Source of the DNA: Planctomycetota bacterium
GTDB taxonomy: Bacteria > Planctomycetota > Phycisphaerae > Sedimentisphaerales > Anaerobacaceae
DNA length: 32,024 nt
Direction: 5' to 3'
Assembly (NCBI GenBank): GCA_022566315.1
Contig: JADFJC010000030.1
Coordinates: forward strand, 1-32,024
The notes under the pieces are model-generated. The model saw only the letters and a list, made by a program, of their open reading frames with translations. It did no database searches and was not told the origin of the DNA. Each line of letters starts with the position of its first letter. The first letter of the stretch is position 1. Positions 1 through 8,278 of the stretch are shown here, piece by piece. A program made the translations under genes and the position numbers.

Positions 1-163
1 TTTTTGGCTGGCTGCGGCTTCGGCTGGCGGCCTCAGCAAAACTCGGACTACCAACCAGTAGGCCTGCGTTTTGCTTCCTTGCCAGCCTTGTCCTCGCTGG
101 AGCCAAAACGAAACCTAATTTCTTTACCAGTCGTTAGGCATCAAACTGACCGAATTTTTCTTC
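1..163. repeat. Possible dispersed intergenic repeat, low confidence
   Basis: This stretch lies downstream of panB. It is much richer in G and C than the other intergenic stretches and contains alternating GGCTGGCTGCGGCTTCGGC-like short words. An open minus-strand reading exists, but it has no start or ribosome binding site that I can support, so I do not call a gene. From memory it resembles a sequence scattered through environmental bacterial assemblies; that is inference and cannot be confirmed from one copy. Confidence 0.2.
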
Positions 164-1018
164 CTAAGTTTTATCTTTTAGCAATTGCTGGAGTTTGTCC
201 AGTTCGCCGGATTTCATATGGTAACTATGCCCGGCGTCGGGGTATTGGCTGCTTTGCACTTCTTTGGCGTAGGTATTAAATGCCTCAATAGTCTCTTTGG
301 CCAGGCTGCCGTAACTCTTTGCGAACTTTGGACTTGGGCCTTGCGTCAGGCCCAGAATATCAGGCGCAATCAATATCTGCCCATCACAGCCCTGCCCGGA
401 ACCACAGCCAATCACCGGCACTTTGCAGCGTTTTGTGATAATCTCCGCTACCTCCGCAGCGGTCCCTTCAATCAGCAGCGAGGCGGCACCGCTATCGACC
501 ATTTGCTCGGCGAGACTTACCAGCTCGGCAGCCATCTCTGCCGTGGCCGCCTCAGCCTTGAATCGTCCAATCTTACCGATGCTCTGCGGTCTTATGCCGA
601 TATGGGCCATAACAGCTATACCGGCATCGCTAACTGCTTTAATTACATTAAGATACGCACCGGTCGCTTCAATTTTTACCATTTGTGCCCCAGCCTCGGC
701 AACGAACCGGCCGGCATTTTTCACCGCCTCGATTTGCCCAATCTGGTAAGACAGAAACGGCATATCGGCAACCAGAAGTACATTCGGCGCCCCTCGCCTG
801 ACCGCAGCGGTTATGGTGACCATAAAATCCATTGTTGCCGGCAGAGTTGAATCGAAGCCGAGAACAAACTGGGCAGCCGAATCACCCACCAATATCATCT
901 GAACATCTGTCTGCGAGATAAGCTGAGCTGTGGTATAATCGTAGCAACTGACCGCAGCGAGCTTGCGATTTTGGTCCTTAGCATCCAACAAGTCTGCTAT
1001 CGTAATTTTGGTATCCAT
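164..1018 (-). CDS. panB: 3-methyl-2-oxobutanoate hydroxymethyltransferase (ketopantoate hydroxymethyltransferase)
   Basis: PanB transfers a one-carbon unit from methylene-tetrahydrofolate to 2-oxoisovalerate to form ketopantoate, the first committed step of pantothenate and CoA synthesis, in the cytosol. The 284-residue length fits the family. Recognisable blocks are VSCYDYTTAQLI near residue 25, the metal-binding region around VGDSAAQFVLGFDSTLP (about 44-60), VADMPFLSYQ (about 83-92) and IGCGSGQGCDGQILIAPDILG (about 200-220), the usual TIM-barrel order. The ATG at 1018 has a GGGGAAA ribosome-binding-like stretch 6-7 bases upstream. No panC or panD is visible nearby, so the gene appears to stand alone. 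The family call is firm. Confidence 0.95.
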   Translation of the reverse strand: MDTKITIADLLDAKDQNRKLAAVSCYDYTTAQLISQTDVQMILVGDSAAQFVLGFDSTLPATMDFMVTITAAVRRGAPNVLLVADMPFLSYQIGQIEAVKNAGRFVAEAGAQMVKIEATGAYLNVIKAVSDAGIAVMAHIGIRPQSIGKIGRFKAEAATAEMAAELVSLAEQMVDSGAASLLIEGTAAEVAEIITKRCKVPVIGCGSGQGCDGQILIAPDILGLTQGPSPKFAKSYGSLAKETIEAFNTYAKEVQSSQYPDAGHSYHMKSGELDKLQQLLKDKT

Positions 1019-1275
1019 ATCAGTTTCCCCGGAAAATAAAGAAAAAGAAATAACAGTCTATCCGTTAAAATATGAGAACAAAATCGATTTATCAAGCGTA
1101 AAGTAATTGAGTTTTAGGGCTAAATCAGGCTATTTTCAAAAAAACAAACAAATTTTTTACTTTTTTACAATTAAAAGCTTGATTCCTCATAAGAAAAAGT
1201 GTAAGTTTTTTATAATTCTTTTCCTTTTTCTTTAAAGAAATTCTTGTTATTTGTTCGATTAGATATTATACGGAG

Positions 1276-1383
1276 TATTGAATTTTAGAGAAACGGAGTT
1301 TTTGGGGAAGTTATTATCAGCTTTTCATCACCCTCCTCCGAAGCCAGATTCTGTTTTCAATAGGAATCTGGCTTTATTTTTTA
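1276..1383 (+). ncRNA. Candidate orphan small RNA (about 105 nt)
   Basis: A terminator with no protein gene upstream implies a short transcript. A TATTAT box at 1264-1269 could be a -10 element, with a weak TTCTTG at 1241-1246 as -35 (17-base spacer), giving a start near 1276. The body contains CGGAG (1294-1298) able to pair with CTCCG (1336-1340), and a pyrimidine-rich CACCCTCCTCCG stretch that is complementary to ribosome binding sites, as in many regulatory small RNAs. I do not recognise a known family. The boundaries are inferred. Confidence 0.35.
1341..1382 (+). terminator. Intrinsic terminator
   Basis: A perfect 11-bp stem AAGCCAGATTC (1341-1351) / GAATCTGGCTT (1364-1374) with a 12-base loop is followed at once by TATTTTTTAT. 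On the opposite strand no T run follows, so it acts on plus-strand transcripts. Confidence 0.8.
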
Positions 1384-1837
1384 TCCACATGGTAGCCAAG
1401 ATAGGCAATTACAAGGACGCTGTCCGTGTTAAATTAATCGCCTTCGGCGGAACCTTTTTAACCACATTACCTATTTTCGCTATTATTACAAATTCCTATA
1501 CTATCAAGTTAGGAAGGGACACGGGTGGCATAGTACATCTTAGGAAACCATCTTAAAAAATAATATTCTAACTTCGCTCGTATATCAGCGTCTTATTTAC
1601 AGAAGACGACAAAAAAACTTCAGAAGCTGAGAGAATTTGCCCCAAGACTACATCGGCAACGAAAGATTGATTTATTTGTCGGCTCACAAAACCAGGCGTT
1701 TTTTGTGGCTCATAGAGAGTGCCAGGGATTTTTTGGGGAAATAGCGTAACAAAAACCCGAGTTTGGTGTTATATTTATATAGTCGGCAATCGAATCTTGT
1801 AATCAGTAGTAATTTGTTTTGAAGGAAAGGGCTAAGA

Positions 1838-3235
1838 GTGAAAAAGTTCCGCATAATTATTATCACGGTTATTATAACGCTTGTGGCCGTTTCCGCAGTT
1901 TGGATATTTATTAGAATCAAAACCAGTGCTTCCCGTAAACCCACAGTTGTTCGCATAGAAAAAGCTCAGCGAGGGGAACTAATAGAGTTTGTCAGTGCTC
2001 CCGGCGAAATCGAACCCAGGATAAATGTGAAAATAAGCGCAAAAGTTTCAGCACGGATTACAGAACTGCCCTATGAAGAAGGAGATATCGTAACCGGCGG
2101 TAACACGGACACGAATCCGCCGGTGCCCGCCTCGGTACTGGTGCGCCTCGACGCGAAAGATTTGGAGAGCCGGTTGCTTTTAGCCGAGGCTAATTACTCC
2201 GCCCAGGCGGCACAGCTCGAAGTTGAAAAAGCAAGAATTGCCAGTCAACAGGCCAATCTTATCGGCCTTGAAGCTTCACTAAAACAAGCCCTGCGCGATT
2301 TGGATCGCCAAAAAGGGTTACTCGAATCCCAGGATATTAGTCAGGCCACTTTCGACCAGACACAATTAACGTTTGACGAGCTCAAGTCACGATACAGCTC
2401 CAGTAAGCATACGCTTAATGCAGCGGAGCTGAGTTTGGTAGTAATGCAACACAACCTCGAAGCTGTCGGTGCCGGTGTTACACAGGCGAAGGAAGCACTT
2501 AGCTATACGACTATAACCTCGCCTATTGATGGTGTGGTAACCCGGATTAATGCAGAAGTTGGTGAAGTTGTGATTTTTGGAACAATGAATAATCCTGGTA
2601 CCGTAATCTTAGAGGTGGCGGACCTGTCTGCAATGCTGGTTGTTGCGCAGGTTGATGAGGCAGATGTCGGAAAAATGGAGGTCGGCCAGAAAGCTACTGT
2701 CCACGTGGATGCCTATCCTGACCACGAGTTCAAGGGTACAGTTGACTCGATTGCCTTGGCACATACGATGTCACCCACCTGGACGAAATATTACAGGACA
2801 GAAATATTGCTTGAGGATTCTGAAAAAAAGTTGCACTCCGGTCTGACTGCGCACGTGGATATTGAGACACGCAAACACACTGATATACTTAAAGTACCCA
2901 CTCAGGCCGTGTTAGGCAGGGAGATTGATAATCTGCCTCTGGAGATTAGGGAGAACTGCCCGGAGGTCGATACTGCCAAGACTTATGCGACGGTGGTTTA
3001 CCGCCTCGTGGACGGCAAGGCTGTGGTAACGCCCGTTACAATCGGACAAAGCAACCTGGCCCACACCATAATAAAGTCGGGCATTACAGAAGAAGACAAG
3101 GTAGTGGTTGGGCCATATAAGGTACTCCAGGATATTAAACACGGCAAGAAAATTCAGGATGAGCGCAAAGCAAAGGCAAAGAAGAAAAAAGACGCTAAAA
3201 CTAAAGCTGATGCAAACAGTCTCGAACAAAACTAA
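1838..3235 (+). CDS. Periplasmic adaptor (membrane fusion) subunit of a MacAB-type efflux system
   Basis: This HlyD/MacA-family adaptor would link an inner-membrane ABC pump to an outer-membrane channel. The 465-residue protein has an N-terminal membrane anchor (about residues 5-26), a split lipoyl/barrel-sandwich region (about 45-80, resuming near SYTTITSPIDGVVTRINAEVG), a long alpha-helical hairpin rich in Gln, Leu and Ala (about 110-215), and a beta-barrel domain with VDAYPDHEFKGTVDSI. A lysine-rich tail (KAKAKKKKDAKTK) is unusual. The start is GTG at 1838, preceded by GAAGGAAAGG seven bases upstream. The ATPase, permease and outer-membrane genes follow in one operon. Substrate cannot be told from sequence; macA itself would be too specific a name. 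Confidence 0.88.
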   Translation: MKKFRIIIITVIITLVAVSAVWIFIRIKTSASRKPTVVRIEKAQRGELIEFVSAPGEIEPRINVKISAKVSARITELPYEEGDIVTGGNTDTNPPVPASVLVRLDAKDLESRLLLAEANYSAQAAQLEVEKARIASQQANLIGLEASLKQALRDLDRQKGLLESQDISQATFDQTQLTFDELKSRYSSSKHTLNAAELSLVVMQHNLEAVGAGVTQAKEALSYTTITSPIDGVVTRINAEVGEVVIFGTMNNPGTVILEVADLSAMLVVAQVDEADVGKMEVGQKATVHVDAYPDHEFKGTVDSIALAHTMSPTWTKYYRTEILLEDSEKKLHSGLTAHVDIETRKHTDILKVPTQAVLGREIDNLPLEIRENCPEVDTAKTYATVVYRLVDGKAVVTPVTIGQSNLAHTIIKSGITEEDKVVVGPYKVLQDIKHGKKIQDERKAKAKKKKDAKTKADANSLEQN

Positions 3236-3974
3236 AAAACTAATAATTCGACTTCAGGATGTTATGCGGATTTACAAGGTCGGCGTGGAGCGTATCCACG
3301 CGCTTGACGGCATTGACCTGGAACTAAGCGAAAACGAGTACGTTGCGGTGATGGGTCCTTCCGGCTCAGGCAAGAGCACGTTAATGAACGTCTTAGGCTG
3401 CCTGGACAGAGCAACTTCAGGACGCTATGAGCTGGACGGAGAGGACACGACAAAAATGACTGACGCAGCATTAGCCAGCATTCGTAACGAGCGAATCGGC
3501 TTTATTTTTCAGTCGTTTGAACTGCTCGGGCAGTTAAGTGCACTAAAGAATGTTGAGATGCCGTTGATTTATTCAAAAAATGGCTGGCGGTCTCGACGCA
3601 AATGTGCCCAAAACGTACTTGAGCGGGTTGGGTTGGGAGACCGGATAAAACATAAGCCCAATCAGCTTTCCGGAGGTGAGAAACAGCGCGTGGCTATCGC
3701 CCGGGCACTTGTCTGTAATCCGAGTATCCTGCTGGCCGACGAACCGACAGGTAATCTCGACAGCAAAACCAGCGAGGGCATCCTGAAGCTGTTTGACCAG
3801 CTTCATCGGGAAGGCCAAACCATTATTATAGTAACCCATGAAGAATTCGTCGCGCATCACGCCAATCGAATAATTCAGATGAAAGACGGACGAATTAGCA
3901 GTGATCTTCAGAACAACCGGAATCCGCGACATAAGGACGTGACACAAAATAGCGGGCTGGAGGAGAAGAGATGA
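3210..3974 (+). CDS. ABC transporter ATP-binding protein (MacB/LolD-type)
   Basis: This is the cytosolic ATPase of the efflux system. It is 254 residues with Walker A GPSGSGKST, Q-loop FIFQSFELLGQLSALKNVEMP, signature LSGGEKQRVAIARAL, Walker B ILLADEPTGNLDS and H-loop VTHE, all intact and typical of the LolD/MacB subgroup. I chose the ATG at 3210, which overlaps the end of the adaptor gene by 26 bases; the reading frame is open further upstream, but starting there would add a stretch unlike the family. It overlaps the permease by ATGA at 3971-3974, implying translational coupling. The short tail after the H-loop (SSDLQNNRNPRHKD) is variable in the family. Confidence 0.92.
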   Translation: MQTVSNKTKKLIIRLQDVMRIYKVGVERIHALDGIDLELSENEYVAVMGPSGSGKSTLMNVLGCLDRATSGRYELDGEDTTKMTDAALASIRNERIGFIFQSFELLGQLSALKNVEMPLIYSKNGWRSRRKCAQNVLERVGLGDRIKHKPNQLSGGEKQRVAIARALVCNPSILLADEPTGNLDSKTSEGILKLFDQLHREGQTIIIVTHEEFVAHHANRIIQMKDGRISSDLQNNRNPRHKDVTQNSGLEEKR

Positions 3975-4078
3975 CCGCTGTGATACGAATGACTAAAGCT
4001 TTTCTGGGCCTGTTTTGTCAGAGTATGACTGGTGTGATACGAGTGTCTGTGGCTTTTCTGCGTCTTTTTTATCAAAGC
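3971..4078 (+). repeat. 54-bp imperfect tandem duplication at the permease start
   Basis: Two 54-base copies (3971-4024 and 4025-4078) match at 41 of 54 positions by my count. They encode TAVIRMTKAFLGLFCQS and TGVIRVSVAFLRLFYQS. The copies keep the frame, and both begin with ATG. Confidence 0.7.
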
Positions 4079-5290
4079 GTATATCTTGCGCTGGGGCAAA
4101 TCTGGGCAAACAAGACCAGGTCTATACTCACAACCCTCGGCATTATAATTGGTGTCGCCTCGGTAACTGCCGTTATTGCCGCTCTTACCGGCCTCAAGGC
4201 CAAAGTGCTGTCCCAGGTTGAAACCTTTGGAACCAATACCATATTTATTTCGCCCAGGCAGCCTGAAGAAGGACGATTGCGTCATGCGTCCTGGTGGACC
4301 ATTCGGTTTCTGTCAGAGCACTTTGATGATATGCTCGAACATTGTCCTTCTGTTGCTCGGTTCTGTCGTATAGGCGGGGTCGGACAGCGGACGGCTCACT
4401 ACGGTGAAAGGTCGGCAAAGAATGTCAATGTCATCGGTATCGAGCCTGCCTACCACAAGATTGAAAGCCGACCGGTTGTCCTCGGACGAACGTTTTCCAT
4501 TATTGACGATATGCAGGTACGCCAGGTATGCCTCATAGAGCCTAAGTTGCGTGACGAACTTCGTCTTGACCGCGATTGCATCGGCCAAACAATTCGTATT
4601 GGCCATAACGCTTTTGTTATTGTTGGCGTCATCGAACCCAGACCCAGACTGGATTTTGGAGAAGATAGTCAGGAACGTTATGAGGTTTTCATCCCATTCA
4701 GGACTATTTTCAAATTGGGACAGCCCGGAATTTGGGCCCTGGCAGCAGGTAAATCAGCCGAAGTTTTGGAGGAGGCCCAGGCCGAGATAAAGTTTTTCCT
4801 TCGCCGGACGCGCAACATCAGGCCTACCGAACCAGATACGTTCCGAGTTGACTCGCTCAAAAGTGCGCTGGAGACGTTCAATAAAATAGCACTTATGGTT
4901 ACGCTGGTGGCAAGCGGCATTGTGGGCATTTCACTGCTTGTTGGAGGTGTTGGTATTATGAATATTATGTTAGTCTCGGTGTCGGAGCGGACCAGGGAAA
5001 TAGGGCTTCGCAAGGCGGTAGGAGCTAAAAAATCCGCAATTCTAACCCAGTTTTTAATTGAAGCGGTAGTCCTTTGCTTTTTCGGTGGGCTTGTGGGAAT
5101 TGGTCTTGGCCAGCTTTTGACCATGGCCATAGCCAGCATCCCAAAAATTGAACTTGATATGGCATATATCCCCTTGTGGGCGATAGTACTTTCGCTTGCT
5201 TTCTCCAGTTCGGTGGGTATCTTTTTTGGAATGTTTCCGGCAATCAAGGCCGCCAGGCTCGACCCTATTGAGGCTCTTAGACATGAATAA
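3971..5290 (+). CDS. ABC transporter permease (MacB/FtsX family)
   Basis: This is the inner-membrane subunit of the efflux system. The 439-residue protein has one N-terminal membrane segment (ILTTLGIIIGVASVTAVIAAL, about residues 50-70), a large periplasmic domain, and three C-terminal segments beginning near VTLVASGIVGISLLVGGVGIMN, ending in the typical AARLDPIEALRHE. The FtsX signature VSERTREIGLRKAVGAKK is present. The ATG at 3971 overlaps the ATPase stop and has GGAGGAGAAG upstream. The first 36 residues consist of two imperfect 18-residue copies (3971-4024 and 4025-4078), an extra stretch before the usual start of the family; the second Met at 4025 would be the family-like start but has no visible ribosome binding site. 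Confidence 0.9.
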   Translation: MTAVIRMTKAFLGLFCQSMTGVIRVSVAFLRLFYQSVYLALGQIWANKTRSILTTLGIIIGVASVTAVIAALTGLKAKVLSQVETFGTNTIFISPRQPEEGRLRHASWWTIRFLSEHFDDMLEHCPSVARFCRIGGVGQRTAHYGERSAKNVNVIGIEPAYHKIESRPVVLGRTFSIIDDMQVRQVCLIEPKLRDELRLDRDCIGQTIRIGHNAFVIVGVIEPRPRLDFGEDSQERYEVFIPFRTIFKLGQPGIWALAAGKSAEVLEEAQAEIKFFLRRTRNIRPTEPDTFRVDSLKSALETFNKIALMVTLVASGIVGISLLVGGVGIMNIMLVSVSERTREIGLRKAVGAKKSAILTQFLIEAVVLCFFGGLVGIGLGQLLTMAIASIPKIELDMAYIPLWAIVLSLAFSSSVGIFFGMFPAIKAARLDPIEALRHE

Positions 5291-5297
5291 AAAAAAA
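5289..5297 (+). repeat. A9 homopolymer within the alternative tolC-like start region
   Basis: Nine consecutive A residues follow ATGAAT at 5283-5288. Loss of one A would put the ATG at 5283 in frame with the lipoprotein sequence. It is a possible slippage site or a sequencing-error site. Confidence 0.85.
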
Positions 5298-5343
5298 TCA
5301 AATTCTATTTCAAATTTCAAATTCTCGCCGCTACCTCACGCTC

Positions 5344-5383
5344 TTGCGTACTTGTGCTCTTGTGCTCTTGTGCTCTTGCGCAC
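5344..5383 (+). repeat. Octamer tandem repeat in the tolC-like signal sequence
   Basis: Five consecutive 8-base units: TTGCGTAC, three perfect TTGTGCTC (5352-5375) and TTGCGCAC. Because 8 is not a multiple of 3, gain or loss of a unit shifts the reading frame of the downstream gene. Confidence 0.9.
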
Positions 5384-6972
5384 TGTTATTGACCGGCTGT
5401 GGGCAGTTCCCCGGTAACGAGGATTTTTATGAAATTAAAATTCCGCCCGAAAAGTTACGACAAATAGAAACGCTTGAGCTTCAAGAGGCCAAGGTTGAAG
5501 AAAATAACCGGGCGGATGCGAATGAAGTGCCACCCAGAGAACTTGGGCTTACATTGGAGCAATGTCGGGCATTGACGTTAGAGAATAACCTTGACCTTAA
5601 GGTCCGGCTTATCAGTCCCGCTATTGCCGCTGAGCGGGTCGGTGAAGAAGAAGCTGCGTTTGAGGCAGCTTTTTCCACCAATCTGATATATTCTAAGACG
5701 GATACGCCCACAGCTTCGGAACTTGATGTAATTTCAGGCTCACAAGTAAGCGCTTTATACACGGGTCTTGGTGTTCGCGTTCCTTTGCGAACCGGCGGAA
5801 CGATAACATTTGACTTAGCTGACAACCGTATTAAAACAGATGCTCCAGGACTGGAGTTTAATCCTTACTTCGCCTCGGACCTTTCAGTTTCGATTAGTCA
5901 GCCGCTTCTGCGAGGTGCCGGCAAGCGTGCTAATACTCACGCCATTCGTATCGCCGAGTATGAACGGCAGATAACCGATGCCAGGACTAAACTCGAAGTG
6001 ATACGGATTATCGCTGCTGTGGACCGTGTATATTGGCGGCTTTATGCGGCCAGAAAAGAATTAGAAGTGCGGAAACAACAGTATGACCTGGCCGAGGCTC
6101 TGCTTGAGCAGGCCCGCCGGTTTGTAGCTGCCGGCGATAAGGCACAGGTGGAGATTATACGCACCGAGGCCGGCGTCGCCCAACAGCTTGAAGCTATTAT
6201 CATGGCCGAAAATAATGTGCGCGACCGAGAACGCGAGCTTAAGCGGACACTTAATGAGGCATCGCTTCAAATGCAGACACCTACGATATTGATACCCGTT
6301 ACCGAGCCGGATCCCGTCCATTATGAGCTGGAAAACCAGCGATTAGTAACAACGGCGATTGACAATCGTATGGAAATGCTCGAATTGGAACTACAAATAG
6401 CTGAGGATATTAGTACCATCGATTATATGCACAACCAGGCGTTGCCTTTAGTTTCAATGAATTATACGTATAATATGAATGGCCTCGGAGCTACGAGAAA
6501 TGATTCCTTTGACTTGCTTTTCGACAAAAGGTTCGAAGACCATCGATTTGGTGTTCAGCTACTTGTGCCATTGGGGAATGAGGCGGCAAAGAGTCGGCTG
6601 CGTCAGGCGTTTTACCAGCGCAGGCAGCGATTAGCCACGCGCAACAATCGCGAAACACTTATTGAACTTGAGGTGCTGAACGCTATTGACCAGCTTGAGG
6701 CAAACTGGCAGCGCATTTTGGCCGGCAGACAGAGGGTGATTCTGGATAGTCGGCTGTTTGAGGCTGAGAAGCGTCAGTTTGAACTTGGCCTGAGGACATC
6801 GACAGAAGTACTTGAGGCCCAAACGAATTTTGCCGACGCTCAGAGCGCCGAAATCCTGGCGCTGGCCGAGTATCAAATAGCACTTGTCGATTTGGCCTAT
6901 GCGACCGGCACCCTGCTGGGTGCTGCGAAGGTACAATGGGAACCGATTGTGCCGCAAAGCAATATTAAATAA
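5344..6972 (+). CDS. TolC-family outer-membrane efflux lipoprotein, start uncertain or frame-broken
   Basis: This TolC-like channel would complete the tripartite efflux system. The protein has a lipoprotein box LLTGC within the first 19 residues, then two outer-membrane-efflux repeats with long helices (for example ITDARTKLEVIRIIAAVDRVYWRL and NFADAQSAEILALAEYQIALVDLAYATGTLL). Length (542) fits the family. Only a TTG at 5344 is available in frame, without a ribosome binding site. A better start, ATG at 5283, overlaps the permease stop and has GAGG nine bases upstream, but it is in another frame and stops at 5417. Between them lie an A9 tract and an octamer repeat; one more octamer or one less A would fuse the two into a normal lipoprotein signal peptide. 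The gene may be phase-variable and off, or the assembly may hold an indel. Confidence 0.85.
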   Translation: MRTCALVLLCSCALLLTGCGQFPGNEDFYEIKIPPEKLRQIETLELQEAKVEENNRADANEVPPRELGLTLEQCRALTLENNLDLKVRLISPAIAAERVGEEEAAFEAAFSTNLIYSKTDTPTASELDVISGSQVSALYTGLGVRVPLRTGGTITFDLADNRIKTDAPGLEFNPYFASDLSVSISQPLLRGAGKRANTHAIRIAEYERQITDARTKLEVIRIIAAVDRVYWRLYAARKELEVRKQQYDLAEALLEQARRFVAAGDKAQVEIIRTEAGVAQQLEAIIMAENNVRDRERELKRTLNEASLQMQTPTILIPVTEPDPVHYELENQRLVTTAIDNRMEMLELELQIAEDISTIDYMHNQALPLVSMNYTYNMNGLGATRNDSFDLLFDKRFEDHRFGVQLLVPLGNEAAKSRLRQAFYQRRQRLATRNNRETLIELEVLNAIDQLEANWQRILAGRQRVILDSRLFEAEKRQFELGLRTSTEVLEAQTNFADAQSAEILALAEYQIALVDLAYATGTLLGAAKVQWEPIVPQSNIK

Positions 6973-6993
6973 TGCAGCCAGAAGCTTATCGCC

Positions 6994-7019
6994 GCACCGA
7001 ATAGTGGGAGTTGCGGTGC
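6994..7019. terminator. Possible bidirectional terminator hairpin between convergent genes
   Basis: GCACCG (6994-6999) and CGGTGC (7014-7019) form a 6-bp stem with a 14-base loop in the 64-base gap between the convergent tolC-like and GH130 genes. No good T run follows on either strand, so this is a weak call. Confidence 0.3.
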
Positions 7020-7036
7020 TGAACCTGCCGAGAAGT

Positions 7037-7996
7037 TTAGTCTTTAACTTCCGGACAGGACATAAGATAGTCTATGCAATCACTTAACTTAGCTGTTGCG
7101 ACAGCGACCGAGGAGTCGGCTGCACCGTAATAGAGACTAAGCTGGTCGGTTTCTTTATAAACAATGGCACCACTGGGAAATATAACATCGCCGACATCAC
7201 CGATACGTTCATAAGGTGCTCTTGGCCCCAGAACCCACTCGTCACTTCGGCGTAAGACCTTCCAGGGTGAATTCAAATCCAAAAGCACCAGCCCGACACG
7301 GTATATTGCTCCTGCGGTGGTACTGCGGACACCATGGTAGAATAACATCCAGCCGTGCGCTGTTTCTATGGGCTGACAGGCCAGCCCGACTCTGTGACAG
7401 TCCCAATAGGCATGCCTTGTTCTAATCAACGGCCTATGGTCGCCCCAGTGCTTCAGGTCGGGCGAGAAACTTATCCACATATGAGCCTCGCCTCGGACAA
7501 TAGGGCGGTGAATCAGTGCAAATCGTCCGTTAAACCTCCGTGGAAACAAACATGCATCTTTGTCTTCCGGCGGCAGCAAAGAGCCTAACCGGGCAAACGT
7601 CCTAAAATTCTTGGTAATCGCCAGCGATACTACCGGGCCGCCTTCACTGAAGGAGACATAGGTAACAGCGAACTGCTTCTGCTCTTCAAGCCAGACAATA
7701 CGTGGGTCTTCCAGCCCCCACCTTTCCTCTCGAGAGCTTTGGTCGGCCTCGAAAGTGGGTGTAGGGTCAATTTCCCAGTTTGTGAACCCATCGGCACTGC
7801 GGGCAACGGTCAAATGCGAAAAGCCGCGCATATCCTCGACGCGAATCAACAGCAGCACCTCTGAATTTAACTTGGCAGCCGCAGGATTAAAGACGGCGTT
7901 TGTCGGATAAGGCCAATTCTCCGGTGTCAGTATTGGATTGCCCTCATATCTCGTAAAAAGCACGTATGCTTTTTGTTGCCGTGAAAGCTCGGGCAT
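7037..7996 (-). CDS. Glycoside hydrolase family 130 protein (mannoside phosphorylase/hydrolase-like)
   Basis: GH130 enzymes phosphorolyse or hydrolyse beta-mannosides. The five-bladed-propeller family is recognised from FTRYEGNPILTPENWP near the start, FNPAAAK, RWGLEDPRI, KDACLFPRR followed by GRFALIHRP, YWDCHRVGL and the late GDVGDVIFPSGAIV followed by LSLYYGAADS. I chose the ATG at 7996 (319 residues), which has TTGAGGTCG upstream; a TTG at 8044 has no such site. Substrate and whether it is a phosphorylase or a hydrolase cannot be decided. It may share a transcript with the ABC exporter at 8279-10417, which hints at envelope glycan work, but that is inference. Confidence 0.88.
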   Translation of the reverse strand: MPELSRQQKAYVLFTRYEGNPILTPENWPYPTNAVFNPAAAKLNSEVLLLIRVEDMRGFSHLTVARSADGFTNWEIDPTPTFEADQSSREERWGLEDPRIVWLEEQKQFAVTYVSFSEGGPVVSLAITKNFRTFARLGSLLPPEDKDACLFPRRFNGRFALIHRPIVRGEAHMWISFSPDLKHWGDHRPLIRTRHAYWDCHRVGLACQPIETAHGWMLFYHGVRSTTAGAIYRVGLVLLDLNSPWKVLRRSDEWVLGPRAPYERIGDVGDVIFPSGAIVYKETDQLSLYYGAADSSVAVATAKLSDCIDYLMSCPEVKD

Positions 7997-8028
7997 AGTT
8001 TTCGACCTCAAAATATCAAAGGACTTAT

Positions 8029-8262
8029 CTATACTAAAAACCAAGGGCGAAAAACCATAATTTGAAACTCAAAAGGTTCAGCTTCAAGCCCTTGGCAAAC
8101 CTTACCTAATTTAATCGGCAAGATGACCAATTTTCTGTAAGTCAAAGTGCGAATTTTAGATACGACGGTATAAAATTTTTCCAGCTCACCGGATAAATCT
8201 GAGCAATGACGGCATATCTTGTGGGTCGTCCCTCGTCTCTGCGAGCACAGAGCACAATTCAC
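8029..8262 (-). CDS. Doubtful small Cys-rich ORF
   Basis: This 77-residue frame starts with a GTG at 8262, 17 bases after the ABC exporter stop, and runs into the GH130 upstream region. Its N-terminus has two CxxC pairs (CALC and CRHC, 12 residues apart), the spacing of a zinc ribbon; the rest is Leu/Val/Lys-rich without a clear domain. No convincing ribosome binding site is present and a GTG is needed, so it may be chance. If it is not a gene, the 280 bases between the exporter and GH130 hold nothing I recognise. Confidence 0.25.
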   Translation of the reverse strand: MNCALCSQRRGTTHKICRHCSDLSGELEKFYTVVSKIRTLTYRKLVILPIKLGKVCQGLEAEPFEFQIMVFRPWFLV

Positions 8263-8278
8263 TATTCGCTTTTTTATA

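Larger units (their letters stand above)
1019..1837. other. AT-rich intergenic region without protein gene
   Basis: This 819-base gap separates panB (minus) from the efflux operon (plus). The panB side is very AT-rich with A and T runs. In the middle is a candidate small RNA with an intrinsic terminator (listed separately). From about 1400 to 1837 I see no gene. A 92-residue open frame at 1278-1556 runs straight through the terminator hairpin and is not credible. The last 20 bases carry the ribosome binding site of the next gene. Confidence 0.6.

Noticed and set aside
185..850. Long plus-strand open frames over panB
   Set aside because: panB on the minus strand is complete and typical, so these are shadows.
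1278..1556. 92-residue open frame on the plus strand
   Set aside because: It runs through an intrinsic terminator hairpin, has no ribosome binding site and has no recognisable protein features.
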